A DNA stretch of 64,000 nucleotides from Olleya marilimosa CAM030 (GCF_000518485.1 NZ_JADR01000001.1:372001-436000), one strand, 5' to 3'; shown: positions 9,153 through 19,062, numbered from the stretch's first letter. Notes: generated by a model from the sequence alone, not told the origin. Numbers and translations are program-made.

Positions 9153-10634
9153 ATGAATCAAAGTAAAATAGAGAAGGAATACGATTTAATTTGTGTTGGA
9201 GGCGGAATTATGAGTGCTACATTAGCACTAATGTCTAAAATACTTAAACCAGATTTAAAAGTATTAATTGTCGAACGTTTAGATGATGTTGCTCAAGAGA
9301 GCTCTGCTGCTTGGAATAACGCAGGTACAGGACATTCTGCGCTTTGCGAACTTAATTATTGCCCAGAAGAAGACGGTAAAGTCATAATTGATAAAGCTAT
9401 AAAAATTTGCCAGCAGTTTGAGGAGTCTAAACAATTTTGGAGCTATTTAGTACAACAAGGTTTATTGAAAGATCCAGACCGTTTTATTGCAGCAGTACCA
9501 CACCATAGTTGGGTTTTAGGTGAAGAAAATGCAACGTATTTAGAACAACGTTTTAACACAATGAAACATCATTTTATGTTTGATTCTATCCAATTTACAA
9601 AGGATAAAAATAAAATGAAAGACTGGTTTCCGTTAATTATGCATAACAGAGATGACAACGAAGTTATGGCTGCTTCTAGAATAGATAGAGGTACAGAGGT
9701 TAACTATGGTGCTTTAACAAAAACCTTATTTAATATTCTAGAAACCAAATTTGATACACCTGTATATTGTAATATGGAAGTTAAAGATATTGATCCAAGT
9801 CCAGATATTGATTGGACGGTAGAGATGGAAAATCTTAAAACTAACCAAAAATATAATCTAGAATCTAAACATGTTTTTATTGGAGCAGGAGGAGGAAGTT
9901 TATTGTTATTACAAAAAGTAGAAATTGAAGAAAAAGAAGGGTATGGTGGTTTTCCTATAAGTGGCGAATGGCTAGTTTGTAAAAATCAAGATATTATTAA
10001 CCAGCATAATGCAAAAGTATATAGTAAAGCAGGTATTGGAGATCCACCTATGTCTACACCACATTTAGATACACGTTATATAAACGGAAAACGTGAATTG
10101 TTGTTTGGACCTTTTGCAGGTTTTAGTCCTAAATTTTTAAAAGAAGGGTCTAATTTTGATTTATTAAAATCGGTTAAATTTGATAATATTTCGCCTTTAT
10201 TAGGTGCTTTTTGGCATAATTTACCGTTAACCAAATATTTAATAGAACAAGTGACCTCGTCACATGAAGACCGCATGAAGGAGTTACGCAAATTTGTTAA
10301 AGATGCAAATAGTGACGATTGGGAAATTTTAGTAGCAGGACAACGTGTTCAGATTATTAAAAAGGACGAATTTGAAGGAGGTGTTTTACAATTTGGGACA
10401 GAAGTGGTAAGTAGTAAAGATGGAAGTATTACTTGTTTGTTAGGAGCGTCTCCTGGTGCATCTACAGCAACATCAGTCATGTTGCAAGTGCTAGAAAAAG
10501 CTTTTCCAGAAATTTTACATTCAGAAGAAGGTAAAGCTATTATGGATAAAATGATTCCTTTTTATAACGCTCAGGTTGATGAAGCTTTGTTTAAAGCGCA
10601 GCTAAAACAAAGCGCTTTGGCTTTGAAATTGTAA
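9153..10634 (+). CDS. mqo: Malate:quinone oxidoreductase
   Basis: FAD-dependent, membrane-peripheral oxidation of malate to oxaloacetate with electrons to (mena)quinone. 493 residues, close to family length. The N-terminal FAD-binding motif is ICVGGGIMSATLA (about 13-25), followed by the SSAAWNNAGTGHS and CELNYCP segments characteristic of Mqo. The C-terminal LLGASPGASTATSVM segment is also conserved. It is a single gene and marks quinone-linked malate oxidation in the TCA cycle. Confidence 0.95.
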   Translation: MNQSKIEKEYDLICVGGGIMSATLALMSKILKPDLKVLIVERLDDVAQESSAAWNNAGTGHSALCELNYCPEEDGKVIIDKAIKICQQFEESKQFWSYLVQQGLLKDPDRFIAAVPHHSWVLGEENATYLEQRFNTMKHHFMFDSIQFTKDKNKMKDWFPLIMHNRDDNEVMAASRIDRGTEVNYGALTKTLFNILETKFDTPVYCNMEVKDIDPSPDIDWTVEMENLKTNQKYNLESKHVFIGAGGGSLLLLQKVEIEEKEGYGGFPISGEWLVCKNQDIINQHNAKVYSKAGIGDPPMSTPHLDTRYINGKRELLFGPFAGFSPKFLKEGSNFDLLKSVKFDNISPLLGAFWHNLPLTKYLIEQVTSSHEDRMKELRKFVKDANSDDWEILVAGQRVQIIKKDEFEGGVLQFGTEVVSSKDGSITCLLGASPGASTATSVMLQVLEKAFPEILHSEEGKAIMDKMIPFYNAQVDEALFKAQLKQSALALKL

Positions 10635-10666
10635 ATTAAAGAGAGATAAAAACCTTATTTTAAAGG

Positions 10667-11068
10667 CTATAACGCTTCAAGATTTTTCTCATTTTCTTGT
10701 TTTATAATTTCAGAGGTCCAAAGTATGGTGTCACTTAAATTTTTGAAAAGCTTGAAAGGTTTGTTATGAAACTTGTTTTCAAACTTAGAAGTTTCACGCA
10801 TTTTATGGTCAGTACTAATAACTGCAAAAGCAACTAAATTTGGTATTGATTTTGCTGCATTGTAAACCAAAGGGTTAACTGTGTAAGAGACTACACGATT
10901 GGATATAAATGCAAAATTTTTATTTTTGAAATACTTACCTATTATTTCAACAAAAAGTTCTGTTTCATCATCACTGATAAATGCACCTTCTTTAACTTGT
11001 TTAATTAAAAAGTCATCAAAGACATAAACTTCGGCATTACCAATATCGTAATAATGAAATTTTCCCAT
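10667..11068 (-). CDS. Conserved hypothetical protein, SpoIIAA/STAS-like size
   Basis: 133 residues, no signal peptide or membrane segment. I see an alternating alpha/beta pattern (VYVFDDFLIKQVKEGAFIS, NFAFISNRVVSYTVNPLVY, LVAFAVISTDHKMRETSKFE, FKLFKNLSDTILWTSEII). This resembles small SpoIIAA-like or STAS-fold proteins known from Bacteroidota, but that is a guess from pattern only. No catalytic motif is obvious. It is convergent with mqo. An imperfectly spaced palindrome (TTGAT-N5-ATCAA, 11094-11108) is upstream but has the wrong spacer for the FNR-like boxes found elsewhere. Confidence 0.6.
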   Translation of the reverse strand: MGKFHYYDIGNAEVYVFDDFLIKQVKEGAFISDDETELFVEIIGKYFKNKNFAFISNRVVSYTVNPLVYNAAKSIPNLVAFAVISTDHKMRETSKFENKFHNKPFKLFKNLSDTILWTSEIIKQENEKNLEAL

Positions 11069-11261
11069 GTTGTTTAGTAAACTTGTGATTAAGTTGATTT
11101 AGCATCAAGATAGTAATAAAAAAGAGTTTTTAAAAACCAATGCCTACTGCAAAATTAATTTAATTTTAATTATAAACAATTAACATTACCTATCAAATAG
11201 TAATACACTAATTATTGTGTTACATTTTAAATTATTAGTAATAAGATAATTTGTAAATGTT

Positions 11262-13208
11262 TTAATCATTAAAATAGCGTACTTGCTTAATATATAATGC
11301 TCTATCGTCTCCATCCAATTTAAACTCGATATCCAACCCAAACTCTAAGTACTTCTGTTTGGATTTATACACGTTATAGTAATAGTGTTTTTTGATTTTT
11401 TCTAATTGTTCGGAGAGTGTAATTATTTCGGCTTCAGTCATCACTAGTTTACCATTGTTAAGGTTAGAGTGTGATATGATTTCGACAATACGTTTGTCGT
11501 TATATAATTTAGAAGATGATCCAGAATAACAAATAACCTGGTCGCAGGTTACACCATCTTCAGGTTTTACAACACTTGCGTCTCCAACTTGGACATTAAT
11601 AACATTGCCTAGATAGTTTTTTCGATACAAATTTTTGGTAATAGCAACACCATTGGCTTTCTCGTTAGGGAAGGAGCGATGCACTAAAATTCCCATTGCA
11701 ATGCTATTTTGGTCAATATTAAAGTAGTCTCGTTCTAAAAAGGCACGCTCGTACCATAAACTTGACCATACTTTTTTGATTGCTTTTTCAATAGATTTTT
11801 TCCTGCTACCAACAATACCTGTTTTAGAGTCGTATAATCCTGCTCCAGAAAATCCAACAATATCTTCTGCATTTGTCGAGCTTCTAAAACGTAACTGAGT
11901 ATGGTTACCTAAACTTTTAATTTTAGCTTCAACTTTGGATATTAATTCAGGATCTAAAGGTGTCTTTTTTATTAATTTCTGAATTGTTTTTAGTTGCTCT
12001 GTTAGTTTATTAGCATCTTGATTGATTTTGTAATCATAAATCATTTGCTTGACTAAGCTGTCTGCTCCAGACGTTTTTAGATGTGCTTCATAATAGTAAA
12101 ACGGAATAGCAAATGCAGATTCCGGAATGTTAAAGGCTTCTTTTTTAGCTAAATCATATAACACACCAAAATTAGCTGCTTTGCCACCAACAGTGTTTAT
12201 TGAGTTTTGACTTAAATTGTCTGCATTAATTAAGGTTTTTATAGTTGTGTTTTTTTCTAGAAATAACGTCGCTTTTTTCTGTTTTTTAGTTTTTCTTTCA
12301 AATTGTTCTTTAGAGATTGGTTTGATGTAAAAGGTGTCTAAAGCTACTTCAAAAGAAACATATTGATTGTCAAAGCTTTTTAAAATATCAGATTGCATAG
12401 CCTTAGTGTATGCTGCAATAGGGATTTTTCTATTTTTTCCTAATACCGAAATGTGACTTAATGGTGTTTGCAAAATAGTGGTTATAACACCAGCAGTAAT
12501 AGGTAATTCTAAGATAGGTTGATTAATAACAATTATATCATGTTTACCAATATTGTATTGTTTTAACGAATCCACAGCTACAAATTTTAAGCATCCATAG
12601 CTTTTTTGAGTACTTACCGCTTGATACGTTTGTTCTCCATATAAATCTGAAGCAGATATTGTGGGAATATCTAAAACTGCATTTAAATGCTCTAAACGTG
12701 CAGTATTTAAAAAGAAATTAAAGCTTTTAAAAAAGGTAGCTTTTTTAATGGCTTCATAAAAGGTTTTAATATCTGCAATTTGCATATCATCAATAGGAGA
12801 AAGCTCTAGGTTATAGGTGTCGTTTGCTAAATAATGATTGATGTTTCCTAATAAAAAACGTTTGTTTTTATGCTGTGCTTTGTAGTTAGAATTATTAAAT
12901 TCTTTTAAGGTTTCAGGAATTTCTAAAAAGCCTTTACAGAAATGGTAATGGTATTTGTAATTTTTACTATTGATAAAGTAGAGCTGTTGTTCTTTAATAT
13001 CAAAAACGACTTTTAAAGCATCAATATTTCCATATTTATTAGTATTTGGAGATGTTTTTAAGGCATTAAAATCGGTTTTAGAAGTTAATACACGTTTAAA
13101 CTTAGTCTGAGATAAAACAAATGTTGAGGTTAATATAAAAAGAACGACGAGATGTTTTTTAATTAGAGATGTAATCAAGCTAAGTGGTTTTTTATTAGAG
13201 TAATACAA
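11262..13208 (-). CDS. Exported PEP/pyruvate-binding-domain protein with dikinase-like phosphohistidine domain
   Basis: 648 residues. A hydrophobic stretch LVVLFILTSTFVLSQ (20-34) looks like a signal peptide, preceded by a basic N-terminus. A phosphohistidine (mobile) domain motif LQTPLSHISVLGKNRKIPIA lies at 246-265 with candidate His252. It is followed by a PPDK/PEP-synthase-type ATP-grasp domain: VGGKAAN (340-346), LRFRSSTNAED (439-449), GFSGAGLYDS (452-461) and IEFKLDG...IKQVR near the end. The His domain before the nucleotide-binding domain is the order of glucan water dikinase, opposite to PEP synthase. No PEP-binding TIM barrel is present. An ATP-using fold in the envelope is odd; substrate unknown. 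Confidence 0.75.
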   Translation of the reverse strand: MYYSNKKPLSLITSLIKKHLVVLFILTSTFVLSQTKFKRVLTSKTDFNALKTSPNTNKYGNIDALKVVFDIKEQQLYFINSKNYKYHYHFCKGFLEIPETLKEFNNSNYKAQHKNKRFLLGNINHYLANDTYNLELSPIDDMQIADIKTFYEAIKKATFFKSFNFFLNTARLEHLNAVLDIPTISASDLYGEQTYQAVSTQKSYGCLKFVAVDSLKQYNIGKHDIIVINQPILELPITAGVITTILQTPLSHISVLGKNRKIPIAAYTKAMQSDILKSFDNQYVSFEVALDTFYIKPISKEQFERKTKKQKKATLFLEKNTTIKTLINADNLSQNSINTVGGKAANFGVLYDLAKKEAFNIPESAFAIPFYYYEAHLKTSGADSLVKQMIYDYKINQDANKLTEQLKTIQKLIKKTPLDPELISKVEAKIKSLGNHTQLRFRSSTNAEDIVGFSGAGLYDSKTGIVGSRKKSIEKAIKKVWSSLWYERAFLERDYFNIDQNSIAMGILVHRSFPNEKANGVAITKNLYRKNYLGNVINVQVGDASVVKPEDGVTCDQVICYSGSSSKLYNDKRIVEIISHSNLNNGKLVMTEAEIITLSEQLEKIKKHYYYNVYKSKQKYLEFGLDIEFKLDGDDRALYIKQVRYFND

Positions 13209-13216
13209 TATATAAT

Positions 13217-13261
13217 AAAAAAAAGCAACACGCCACTTTTGTAAAGTATTGTGTTGCTTTT
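13217..13261 (-). terminator. Terminator of clpB
   Basis: On the minus strand, arms AAAGCAACAC and GTGTTGCTTT enclose a 19-base loop and are followed by a T run. It lies 67 bases beyond the clpB stop. Confidence 0.75.
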
Positions 13262-13327
13262 CAACTAACCAACCATTATTAAAACGTACGTTTATACGCT
13301 TTATTTTATGTTAACAGAACTTTGTGA

Positions 13328-15937
13328 TTATAGTTCTTTAGTTACTAATTCACTTTGATTTCTAAAGACTAATTCACCATCAAAAGCATCAAGTAAAATA
13401 ATACTATCTGTAGTTACTTTTCCTGATAAAATTTCTTTACTTAACTGATTAAGCACGTCTTTTTGTATGACACGTTTTACAGGTCTTGCTCCATATTCTG
13501 GATTATATCCTTTGTCTGCTAAATATTTTACAGCTTCAGGTGTTGCATCAAAAGTAATCCCTTGTTTTGCTATCATTTTAGAAATACCTTTTAATTGTAA
13601 TCCTACAATTTCTGTAATATTATCTTGTGTTAAAGGTGTAAACATAATGATGTCGTCAATACGGTTTATAAACTCTGGTCTAACCGTTTGTTTTAGTAAT
13701 GCTAAAACATCCACTTTTGCACCTTCAATAGCAGTTTCTACGTCTTTTACAGCATCAAATCGTTCTTGTATTATTTGACTTCCCATGTTGGAAGTCATGA
13801 TAATAATAGTGTTTTTAAAATCTGCAATACGACCTTTGTTGTCTGTTAAATGTCCTTCGTCTAATACTTGTAATAAGATATTAAATGTGTCTGGATGTGC
13901 TTTTTCAATTTCGTCTAAAAGCACTACAGAATAAGGTTTACGTCTAACCGCTTCGGTTAATTGTCCACCTTCATCGTAACCAACATATCCTGGAGGCGCA
14001 CCAACTAATCTGCTTACCGCATGACGCTCTTGGTACTCGCTCATATCTATTCTAGTCATTGCACTTTCATCATCAAAAAGGTATTCTGCCAATGCTTTTG
14101 CTAATTCCGTTTTACCAACACCAGTTGTTCCTAAAAACAGAAAGGTTCCAATTGGTTTTTCTGGATTTTGTAAACCTGCACGACTACGTCTTACAGCATC
14201 ACTAACCGCAACAATAGCTTCTTCTTGACCAACCACACGTTTATGTAATTCCTTTTCAAGATTTAATAGTTTTTCGCGATCACCTTGTAGCATTTTGGTA
14301 ACAGGAATACCTGTCCATTTTGCAACAACCTCTGCAATATCCTCATAAGTAACTTCTTCTTTGATTAAAGAATTTTCAGATTGGTTATCTGCTAAGTCTT
14401 TCTGTAATTTTTCTAATGCCTCTTGAGCTTCTTTAATCTTACCATAACGTAACTCTGCAACCTTACCGTAATCTCCATCACGTTCTGCTTTTTCAGCTTC
14501 AAGCTTAAAGTTTTCAATGTCTTGCTTTCTGTTTTGTATGTTATCTACTACTTCTTTTTCGCTAATCCATTTTGCATTAATTTCATTACGTTCTTCTTTT
14601 AAGTTAGCTAAATCTGATTGTAATATTTTTAATTTGTTATCATCTTTTTCTCGCTTAATAGCCTCTATTTCAATTTCTAACTGCATCACTTTTCTGTCTA
14701 AAACATCAAGTTCTTCTGGTTTAGAATTGATTTCCATACGCATTTTAGCAGCAGCTTCATCCATTAAGTCAATTGCTTTATCTGGCAAAAATCTGTTGGT
14801 AATGTAGCGTTGAGACAACTCTACAGCACCAATAATGGCATCATCTTTTATACGTACTTTATGGTGTGTTTCGTATTTTTCTTTAATACCTCTTAAAATT
14901 GAAATAGCACTTTCTGTATCAGGCTCGTCCACCATTACTTTTTGGAAACGACGCTCTAAAGCTTTGTCTTTTTCAAAATACTTTTGGTACTCGTCTAAGG
15001 TCGTTGCACCAATAGCACGTAATTCTCCACGCGCTAAAGCAGGTTTTAAGATGTTTGCAGCATCCATTGCACCTTGTCCGCCACCTGCACCAACAAGCGT
15101 ATGGATTTCGTCAATAAATAGTACAATATCTCCTTCGCTTTCTGTTACTTCTTTAATAACTGCTTTAAGACGTTCTTCAAATTCTCCTTTAAATTTAGCA
15201 CCTGCAATTAGTGCTCCCATGTCTAGTGCAAAAATTTGCTTGTCAACTAAGTTTTCTGGGACGTCACCATCTACAATTCTATGCGCTAAACCTTCTGCAA
15301 TAGCAGTCTTACCAGTTCCTGGCTCACCTACTAAGATTGGGTTATTTTTAGTACGACGAGATAAAATTTGAAGGATTCTTCTAATTTCTTCGTCACGACC
15401 AATTACAGGATCTAATTTTCCATCTCTTGCTAATTGATTTAAATTTTTAGCGTATTTATTAAGGGAGTTGTAAGTTTCCTCTTGACTTTGAGAGGTGACA
15501 CGATCCCCTTTTCTTAATTCATCAATAGCAGCTTTTAAACCTTTTTCTGTTACGCTTTGGTCTTTAAGCATTTGTGCTATTTTGCTGTTTGATTTAAAAA
15601 CAGCTAAAATAAAGTGCTCTATTGATACGTAGTCGTCATTCATTGCTTTTGCAATAATAGACGCTTCGTTAAGTGTTTTACTAGCTTCACGAGACAGCAT
15701 TAAATCTGCACCTGTAACTTTAGGAAAACTTTCTAGTTGCTTATCTAATGCTAATTCTAAAACATTAAGATTTACATTTAATTTTTTTAAAATGAATGGT
15801 AGTACGTTTTCATCTACCTCAAAAATGGCTTTAAAAAAGTGTTCATTTTCTATTTGCTGATGACCATAACTTTGCGCAATTTGTTGCGCACGTTGTATGG
15901 CTTCTTGCGATTTAATTGTATAATTATCTGGGTTCAT
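13328..15937 (-). CDS. clpB: ATP-dependent disaggregase ClpB
   Basis: Hexameric AAA+ chaperone that, with DnaK, extracts polypeptides from aggregates. 869 residues, the normal size. Order: N domain (1-150), AAA-1 with Walker [11 protein letters not shown] (near 205) and Walker [11 protein letters not shown], coiled-coil middle domain (about 400-525), AAA-2 with Walker [11 protein letters not shown] (near 605) and [12 protein letters not shown], and the C-terminal domain with [10 protein letters not shown]. The IGF-type ClpP loop is not evident, consistent with ClpB rather than ClpA/C. Monocistronic, with its own terminator; the upstream region carries palindromes that may be heat-shock operators. 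Confidence 0.97.
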   Translation of the reverse strand: MNPDNYTIKSQEAIQRAQQIAQSYGHQQIENEHFFKAIFEVDENVLPFILKKLNVNLNVLELALDKQLESFPKVTGADLMLSREASKTLNEASIIAKAMNDDYVSIEHFILAVFKSNSKIAQMLKDQSVTEKGLKAAIDELRKGDRVTSQSQEETYNSLNKYAKNLNQLARDGKLDPVIGRDEEIRRILQILSRRTKNNPILVGEPGTGKTAIAEGLAHRIVDGDVPENLVDKQIFALDMGALIAGAKFKGEFEERLKAVIKEVTESEGDIVLFIDEIHTLVGAGGGQGAMDAANILKPALARGELRAIGATTLDEYQKYFEKDKALERRFQKVMVDEPDTESAISILRGIKEKYETHHKVRIKDDAIIGAVELSQRYITNRFLPDKAIDLMDEAAAKMRMEINSKPEELDVLDRKVMQLEIEIEAIKREKDDNKLKILQSDLANLKEERNEINAKWISEKEVVDNIQNRKQDIENFKLEAEKAERDGDYGKVAELRYGKIKEAQEALEKLQKDLADNQSENSLIKEEVTYEDIAEVVAKWTGIPVTKMLQGDREKLLNLEKELHKRVVGQEEAIVAVSDAVRRSRAGLQNPEKPIGTFLFLGTTGVGKTELAKALAEYLFDDESAMTRIDMSEYQERHAVSRLVGAPPGYVGYDEGGQLTEAVRRKPYSVVLLDEIEKAHPDTFNILLQVLDEGHLTDNKGRIADFKNTIIIMTSNMGSQIIQERFDAVKDVETAIEGAKVDVLALLKQTVRPEFINRIDDIIMFTPLTQDNITEIVGLQLKGISKMIAKQGITFDATPEAVKYLADKGYNPEYGARPVKRVIQKDVLNQLSKEILSGKVTTDSIILLDAFDGELVFRNQSELVTKEL

Positions 15938-15954
15938 ATATTGTGTGTGTTTTT

Positions 15955-15974
15955 ATTTCCGCGTAAGCGAAAAT
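15955..15974. repeat. Dispersed palindrome, copy 1 (ATTTCCGCGTAAGCGAAAAT)
   Basis: One of four near-identical copies of a TTTTCGCTTTCGCGGAAAT-type sequence in this window; this one is inverted and sits in the clpB leader. Others are at 20463, 21785 and 29684. Confidence 0.7.
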
Positions 15975-16036
15975 CTTATGTTTATTATTGTTTTACGAAA
16001 GCTATATTTCAATTACCTTACCAATTGTATTTGCAA

Positions 16037-16081
16037 GACAAAATGTCGCTATCGCATTAGTTTTAGCTGACTTTTAGTCAG
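16037..16081. promoter_or_regulatory. Two palindromes upstream of clpB, possible stress operators
   Basis: GACAAAATGTC (16037-16047) and CTGAC-N5-GTCAG (16067-16081) lie about 100-145 bases upstream of clpB and between it and ytxJ. A weak -7 candidate for clpB (TAGCTTTC, 16004-15997, with TTG 17 bases upstream) lies between them and the gene. Role is inferred from position only. Confidence 0.35.
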
Positions 16082-16158
16082 TTTGTAGTTGTTTGATATT
16101 TCTATGTAAGTTAATTAAAACCTTTCGACATAATCTATGATTAGTATCATAAAAATGA

Positions 16159-16166
16159 TATTTTTG
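16159..16166 (+). promoter_or_regulatory. -7 element of the ytxJ operon
   Basis: TATTTTTG fits TAnnTTTG and lies 40 bases before ytxJ. No clear -33 TTG was seen at the right spacing. Confidence 0.45.
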
Positions 16167-16205
16167 TTTAACTTATAGCAGTTATATTGCTAAAAAGAAA
16201 TTATT

Positions 16206-16586
16206 ATGTTTGGAAAATTATTTGGAGGTTCTAAAGAGCCAAAAGCAAAGAAAATACTTGCTTGGAAAAACTTAACTGAAGTAGCTCAATTAGATGAAAT
16301 AGAAAAATTATCTAAAGGAAAGACACAAGTTATATTTAAACACTCTACACGTTGTGGTATAAGTAGTATGGTTATGAATCAGTTTGTAGATGCTTTTGAT
16401 GTAGATTCAAATTTGGACCTATATTATTTAGATTTATTAAATTACAGAGAGGTATCAAACGAAACTGGTTATAAGTTTCAGGTTATGCACCAAAGTCCAC
16501 AACTATTGGTAATAAAAAATGGAGTAGTGGTAACGCATGCTAGTCATGGCGCGATTAATGAAATTGACCTAACTAAATTTGTTTAA
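16206..16586 (+). CDS. ytxJ: Bacillithiol-system redox protein YtxJ
   Basis: 126 residues, cytosolic thioredoxin-like protein of the monothiol bacilliredoxin type. The single active-site cysteine lies in HSTRCGISSM (Cys50), as in YtxJ, which is thought to reduce bacillithiol-mixed disulfides. The YLDLLNYREVSNE and HQSPQLLVIKNG (cis-Pro) segments also match. First gene of a three-gene operon (next gene 3 bases later), suggesting that this organism uses bacillithiol or a related thiol. Confidence 0.88.
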   Translation: MFGKLFGGSKEPKAKKILAWKNLTEVAQLDEIEKLSKGKTQVIFKHSTRCGISSMVMNQFVDAFDVDSNLDLYYLDLLNYREVSNETGYKFQVMHQSPQLLVIKNGVVVTHASHGAINEIDLTKFV

Positions 16587-16589
16587 ATT

Positions 16590-17096
16590 ATGAGATATGT
16601 ATTACTTTTTATTGTTGTGTTAGTAACTTTTGGTTGCGAAACTAAAACAGAAGACGTTTATGTGGCTTCCAATAATTGGAAAGCAATGCAATGGAATAAA
16701 CCACTTAGTGACTCGTTAGTTTCTGGATCGTCTTATTTATCGGTTTATTCACAAATTTATAGTGTAACAGAACATAAGCGTCACGATTTGACAGCAACTA
16801 TTAGTATTAGAAATATTAATAAAAAGGATACAATTTTTATAAAAGAAGCAGATTTTTACAATACAAAAGGTGATTTAATTAAAACTTATTTTACTGAAAC
16901 GATTTATGTTAATCCAATGCAAACTATTGAAATTGTGATTAATGAAAGAGATGTTGAAGGAGGAACTGGAGCTAATTTTGTTTTTGATTGGTTAGCGTCT
17001 AAAGATGTAAAACCACCATATTTTGAAGCAGTAATGATATCTACATCTGGTCAGCAAGGTTTGTCTTTTACAACAAAAGGTGTTGAAATTAATTAA
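16590..17096 (+). CDS. DUF3124 lipoprotein
   Basis: 168 residues. The N-terminus MRYVLLFIVVLVTFGCE is a lipoprotein signal (Cys16). The body carries the DUF3124 pattern: YLSVYSQIYSVTEHKRHDLTATISIRN, then DFYNTKGDLIKTYF, a Pro/Met strand and GGTGANFVFDW. Function of the family is unknown; the fold looks like a periplasmic beta-sandwich. Its TAA stop shares an A with the ATG of marC, so translation is probably coupled. Confidence 0.8.
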   Translation: MRYVLLFIVVLVTFGCETKTEDVYVASNNWKAMQWNKPLSDSLVSGSSYLSVYSQIYSVTEHKRHDLTATISIRNINKKDTIFIKEADFYNTKGDLIKTYFTETIYVNPMQTIEIVINERDVEGGTGANFVFDWLASKDVKPPYFEAVMISTSGQQGLSFTTKGVEIN

Positions 17097-17707
17097 TGTT
17101 TATGAAAGAAATATTAACGACGTTTTTATTTTTAGTTGCAGTAATTGATCCATTAGGATCCATACCTGTGTATTTAGAAGCTACCAAAAATTTTGATAAA
17201 AAATATAAAAAACGCATTGCTGTTAGAGCTAGTTTTGTTGCTTTTTTAGTGCTATTATTTTTTATTGTTATTGGACAATTAATTTTAGAAGGAATGAATG
17301 TTACGTTAGATGCGTTTCAGATTTCTGGAGGAGTGATATTGTTTTTATTTGCATTAACTATGATTTTTGGAGAAGGAAAACCAGAAACAGAAAAGCATGG
17401 TATTAAAGATTATAAACATGTTACTATTTTTCCGGTAGCTATTCCGTCTATAGCATCTCCAGGTGCTATTATGGCTGTTGTATTGCTAACGGATAATCAT
17501 ATTTACAACATACAGCAACAGTTATTTACTACAATATTAGTGCTTATAGTTATTGTCCTAACTAGCTTGTTATTATTGGCAGCTAATAAGGTCCAAGAAC
17601 GTATTGGAGAATATGGTATTACCGTAATTAGTAAAATTATGGGATTAATATTAGCATCCTACGCTGTGCAAAGTATTTTAAGCGGATTAAAAGACTTTTT
17701 TGCTTAA
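17096..17707 (+). CDS. MarC-family integral membrane protein
   Basis: 203 residues with six hydrophobic helices. The MarC signature is present: AVIDPLGSIPVYL (TM1 with the DP.G..P motif), ISGGVILFLFALTMIFGE, and FPVAIPSIASPGAIMAVVLL. MarC proteins were once linked to multiple antibiotic resistance, but this is not supported and their transport substrate is unknown. It is the last gene of ytxJ-DUF3124-marC, with a strong bidirectional terminator just after the stop. MKE at 17102 is an alternative start. Confidence 0.9.
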   Translation: MFMKEILTTFLFLVAVIDPLGSIPVYLEATKNFDKKYKKRIAVRASFVAFLVLLFFIVIGQLILEGMNVTLDAFQISGGVILFLFALTMIFGEGKPETEKHGIKDYKHVTIFPVAIPSIASPGAIMAVVLLTDNHIYNIQQQLFTTILVLIVIVLTSLLLLAANKVQERIGEYGITVISKIMGLILASYAVQSILSGLKDFFA

Positions 17708-17712
17708 CATAT

Positions 17713-17744
17713 AAAAACTCCCAAATTTATTTGGGAGTTTTTTT
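17713..17744. terminator. Bidirectional terminator between marC and the lipoprotein gene
   Basis: Arms AACTCCCAAA / TTTGGGAGTT flanked by A and T runs, between two convergent genes. Confidence 0.85.
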
Positions 17745-17762
17745 AAATGATGAGATTAAAAC

Positions 17763-18944
17763 TTAGCTTTTAAAAGTATATCTAGTTATTATGTCTTTTA
17801 ATTTATATTTTAAATCTTCTCCTGTGTCATAAACCATTTGTTCGTTACTAGGAAAACGTACTTGTCTGTTTTTTAATAATAGTAAATCTTCATTATTTAA
17901 AGCTCTACGATCACCTTTTACAGTTCCAAAAGTGTTTTCAAATACAAACTGACTATCTATTGAAAAGTTATCCAATATTTGGTTTTGCTTTACATCTGTA
18001 TAAACAACTTTAGCAATCACTTGTGTAGATTTATGTTGGTTAACTTCAAAAAATCTAGCTTTAATATTTACTATTTTATCCTGTTTAATATCGTTTCCTA
18101 AACTGTCTTTTACAACATTACCATTATCATCTAAAGCATATTCCCAACCATCAATAATATTTTTTTGACGTAATAATTGTCTTTCTGTAATATGTTCTGG
18201 TGATATGTTAATACGTTGTAATTGTAACTCCATATTATAATCATAGTCTATAGTGTTATCTTGATTGGCATGATAAACTGTCCAAAACTGATTTAAACCA
18301 TAAGTGTCAAAGTTTAATAAATCTGATTCTAAACGTTGTGGTATTATTTGATGTGTTTGATTTATAATAGATACTAAAACAAAGTCAGTACCATAAAAAT
18401 GAGCTTCCTGTAATAGGTGTCTTACATCTTTATAATTTGGATTTATACTTTCTATTTCATTTAATAAAGTATAAGCATCACGATTAGCATACTTGTTATG
18501 CGTTTGCATTAATTGTAATGCTTGTTCGTGTTTGTATTCGGATACTTTAGCTCTGTAATTTACAATTTCATCACTATAATCGTTAAAACTTAGCTCTAAA
18601 GTTTTACCATTTAGTTGTAAAGGTAAAACACGTTTTATTGCGTTTTGACGCGTTTCTAAATCCAAATAGGTATTATATATTGTTTCGTACAGTTCCGGAT
18701 TACCATCTTTAGTTAGATGGTTAAGAGTATTATGGTCGTCTTCAACAACTTTGTAATAAGCATCTTGTAATAAAGCAACATAGTCTTGCTTGCGCTTTTT
18801 ATCTTTGTTATTTTCTAATTTTTTTAAGGCATTACTAATTGCCAAATCATAATTACCAGAGTGTAATTGCTTCTCGATTTGTTTTCTTCCAACACAAGAT
18901 GTAAGTACTAGAAGAACTACTAAAATAAGTGTGAAGTTTCTCAT
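17763..18944 (-). CDS. Hypothetical lipoprotein with helical N-terminal half
   Basis: 393 residues, not recognised. The start MRNFTLILVVLLVLTSCVG is a lipobox (Cys17). The N-terminal half is rich in charged helices (QIEKQLHSGNYDLAISNALKKLENNKDKKRKQDYVALLQDAYYKV) with a TPR-like look. The C-terminal half appears beta-rich. It is probably anchored in the outer or inner membrane facing the periplasm. It stands alone between the marC terminator and the fahA terminator. Confidence 0.7.
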   Translation of the reverse strand: MRNFTLILVVLLVLTSCVGRKQIEKQLHSGNYDLAISNALKKLENNKDKKRKQDYVALLQDAYYKVVEDDHNTLNHLTKDGNPELYETIYNTYLDLETRQNAIKRVLPLQLNGKTLELSFNDYSDEIVNYRAKVSEYKHEQALQLMQTHNKYANRDAYTLLNEIESINPNYKDVRHLLQEAHFYGTDFVLVSIINQTHQIIPQRLESDLLNFDTYGLNQFWTVYHANQDNTIDYDYNMELQLQRINISPEHITERQLLRQKNIIDGWEYALDDNGNVVKDSLGNDIKQDKIVNIKARFFEVNQHKSTQVIAKVVYTDVKQNQILDNFSIDSQFVFENTFGTVKGDRRALNNEDLLLLKNRQVRFPSNEQMVYDTGEDLKYKLKDIITRYTFKS

Positions 18945-19010
18945 CTTTTTTGGATTTAATTGGTTTCTATATGTTTAGAATTTCAATTTACGTGCCAAAC
19001 CCAAAAAAGA

Positions 19011-19038
19011 AACCCTTAAATTTTAAAATTTAAGGGTT
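19011..19038 (-). terminator. Terminator of fahA
   Basis: A 28-base perfect palindrome (arms AACCCTTAAATTTT / AAAATTTAAGGGTT) 25 bases after the fahA stop, followed on the minus strand by a T-rich stretch. Confidence 0.75.
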
Positions 19039-19062
19039 AACTATTTGATATTTAATAAGTTG

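Noticed and set aside
11094-11108. TTGAT-N5-ATCAA palindrome before the 133-residue gene
   Set aside because: The spacer is five, not four, and there is no -7 element at the 29.5-bp position, so it is not counted in the regulon.
14835-15371. Long plus-strand reading frame opposite clpB
   Set aside because: It is the antisense of a well-conserved gene; the protein has no family features and the codon pattern follows the clpB strand.
16124-16136. FNR-like box upstream of ytxJ (CGACATAATC region)
   Set aside because: Only one half-site resembles the motif; the second half does not match, despite a -7 element at 16159.
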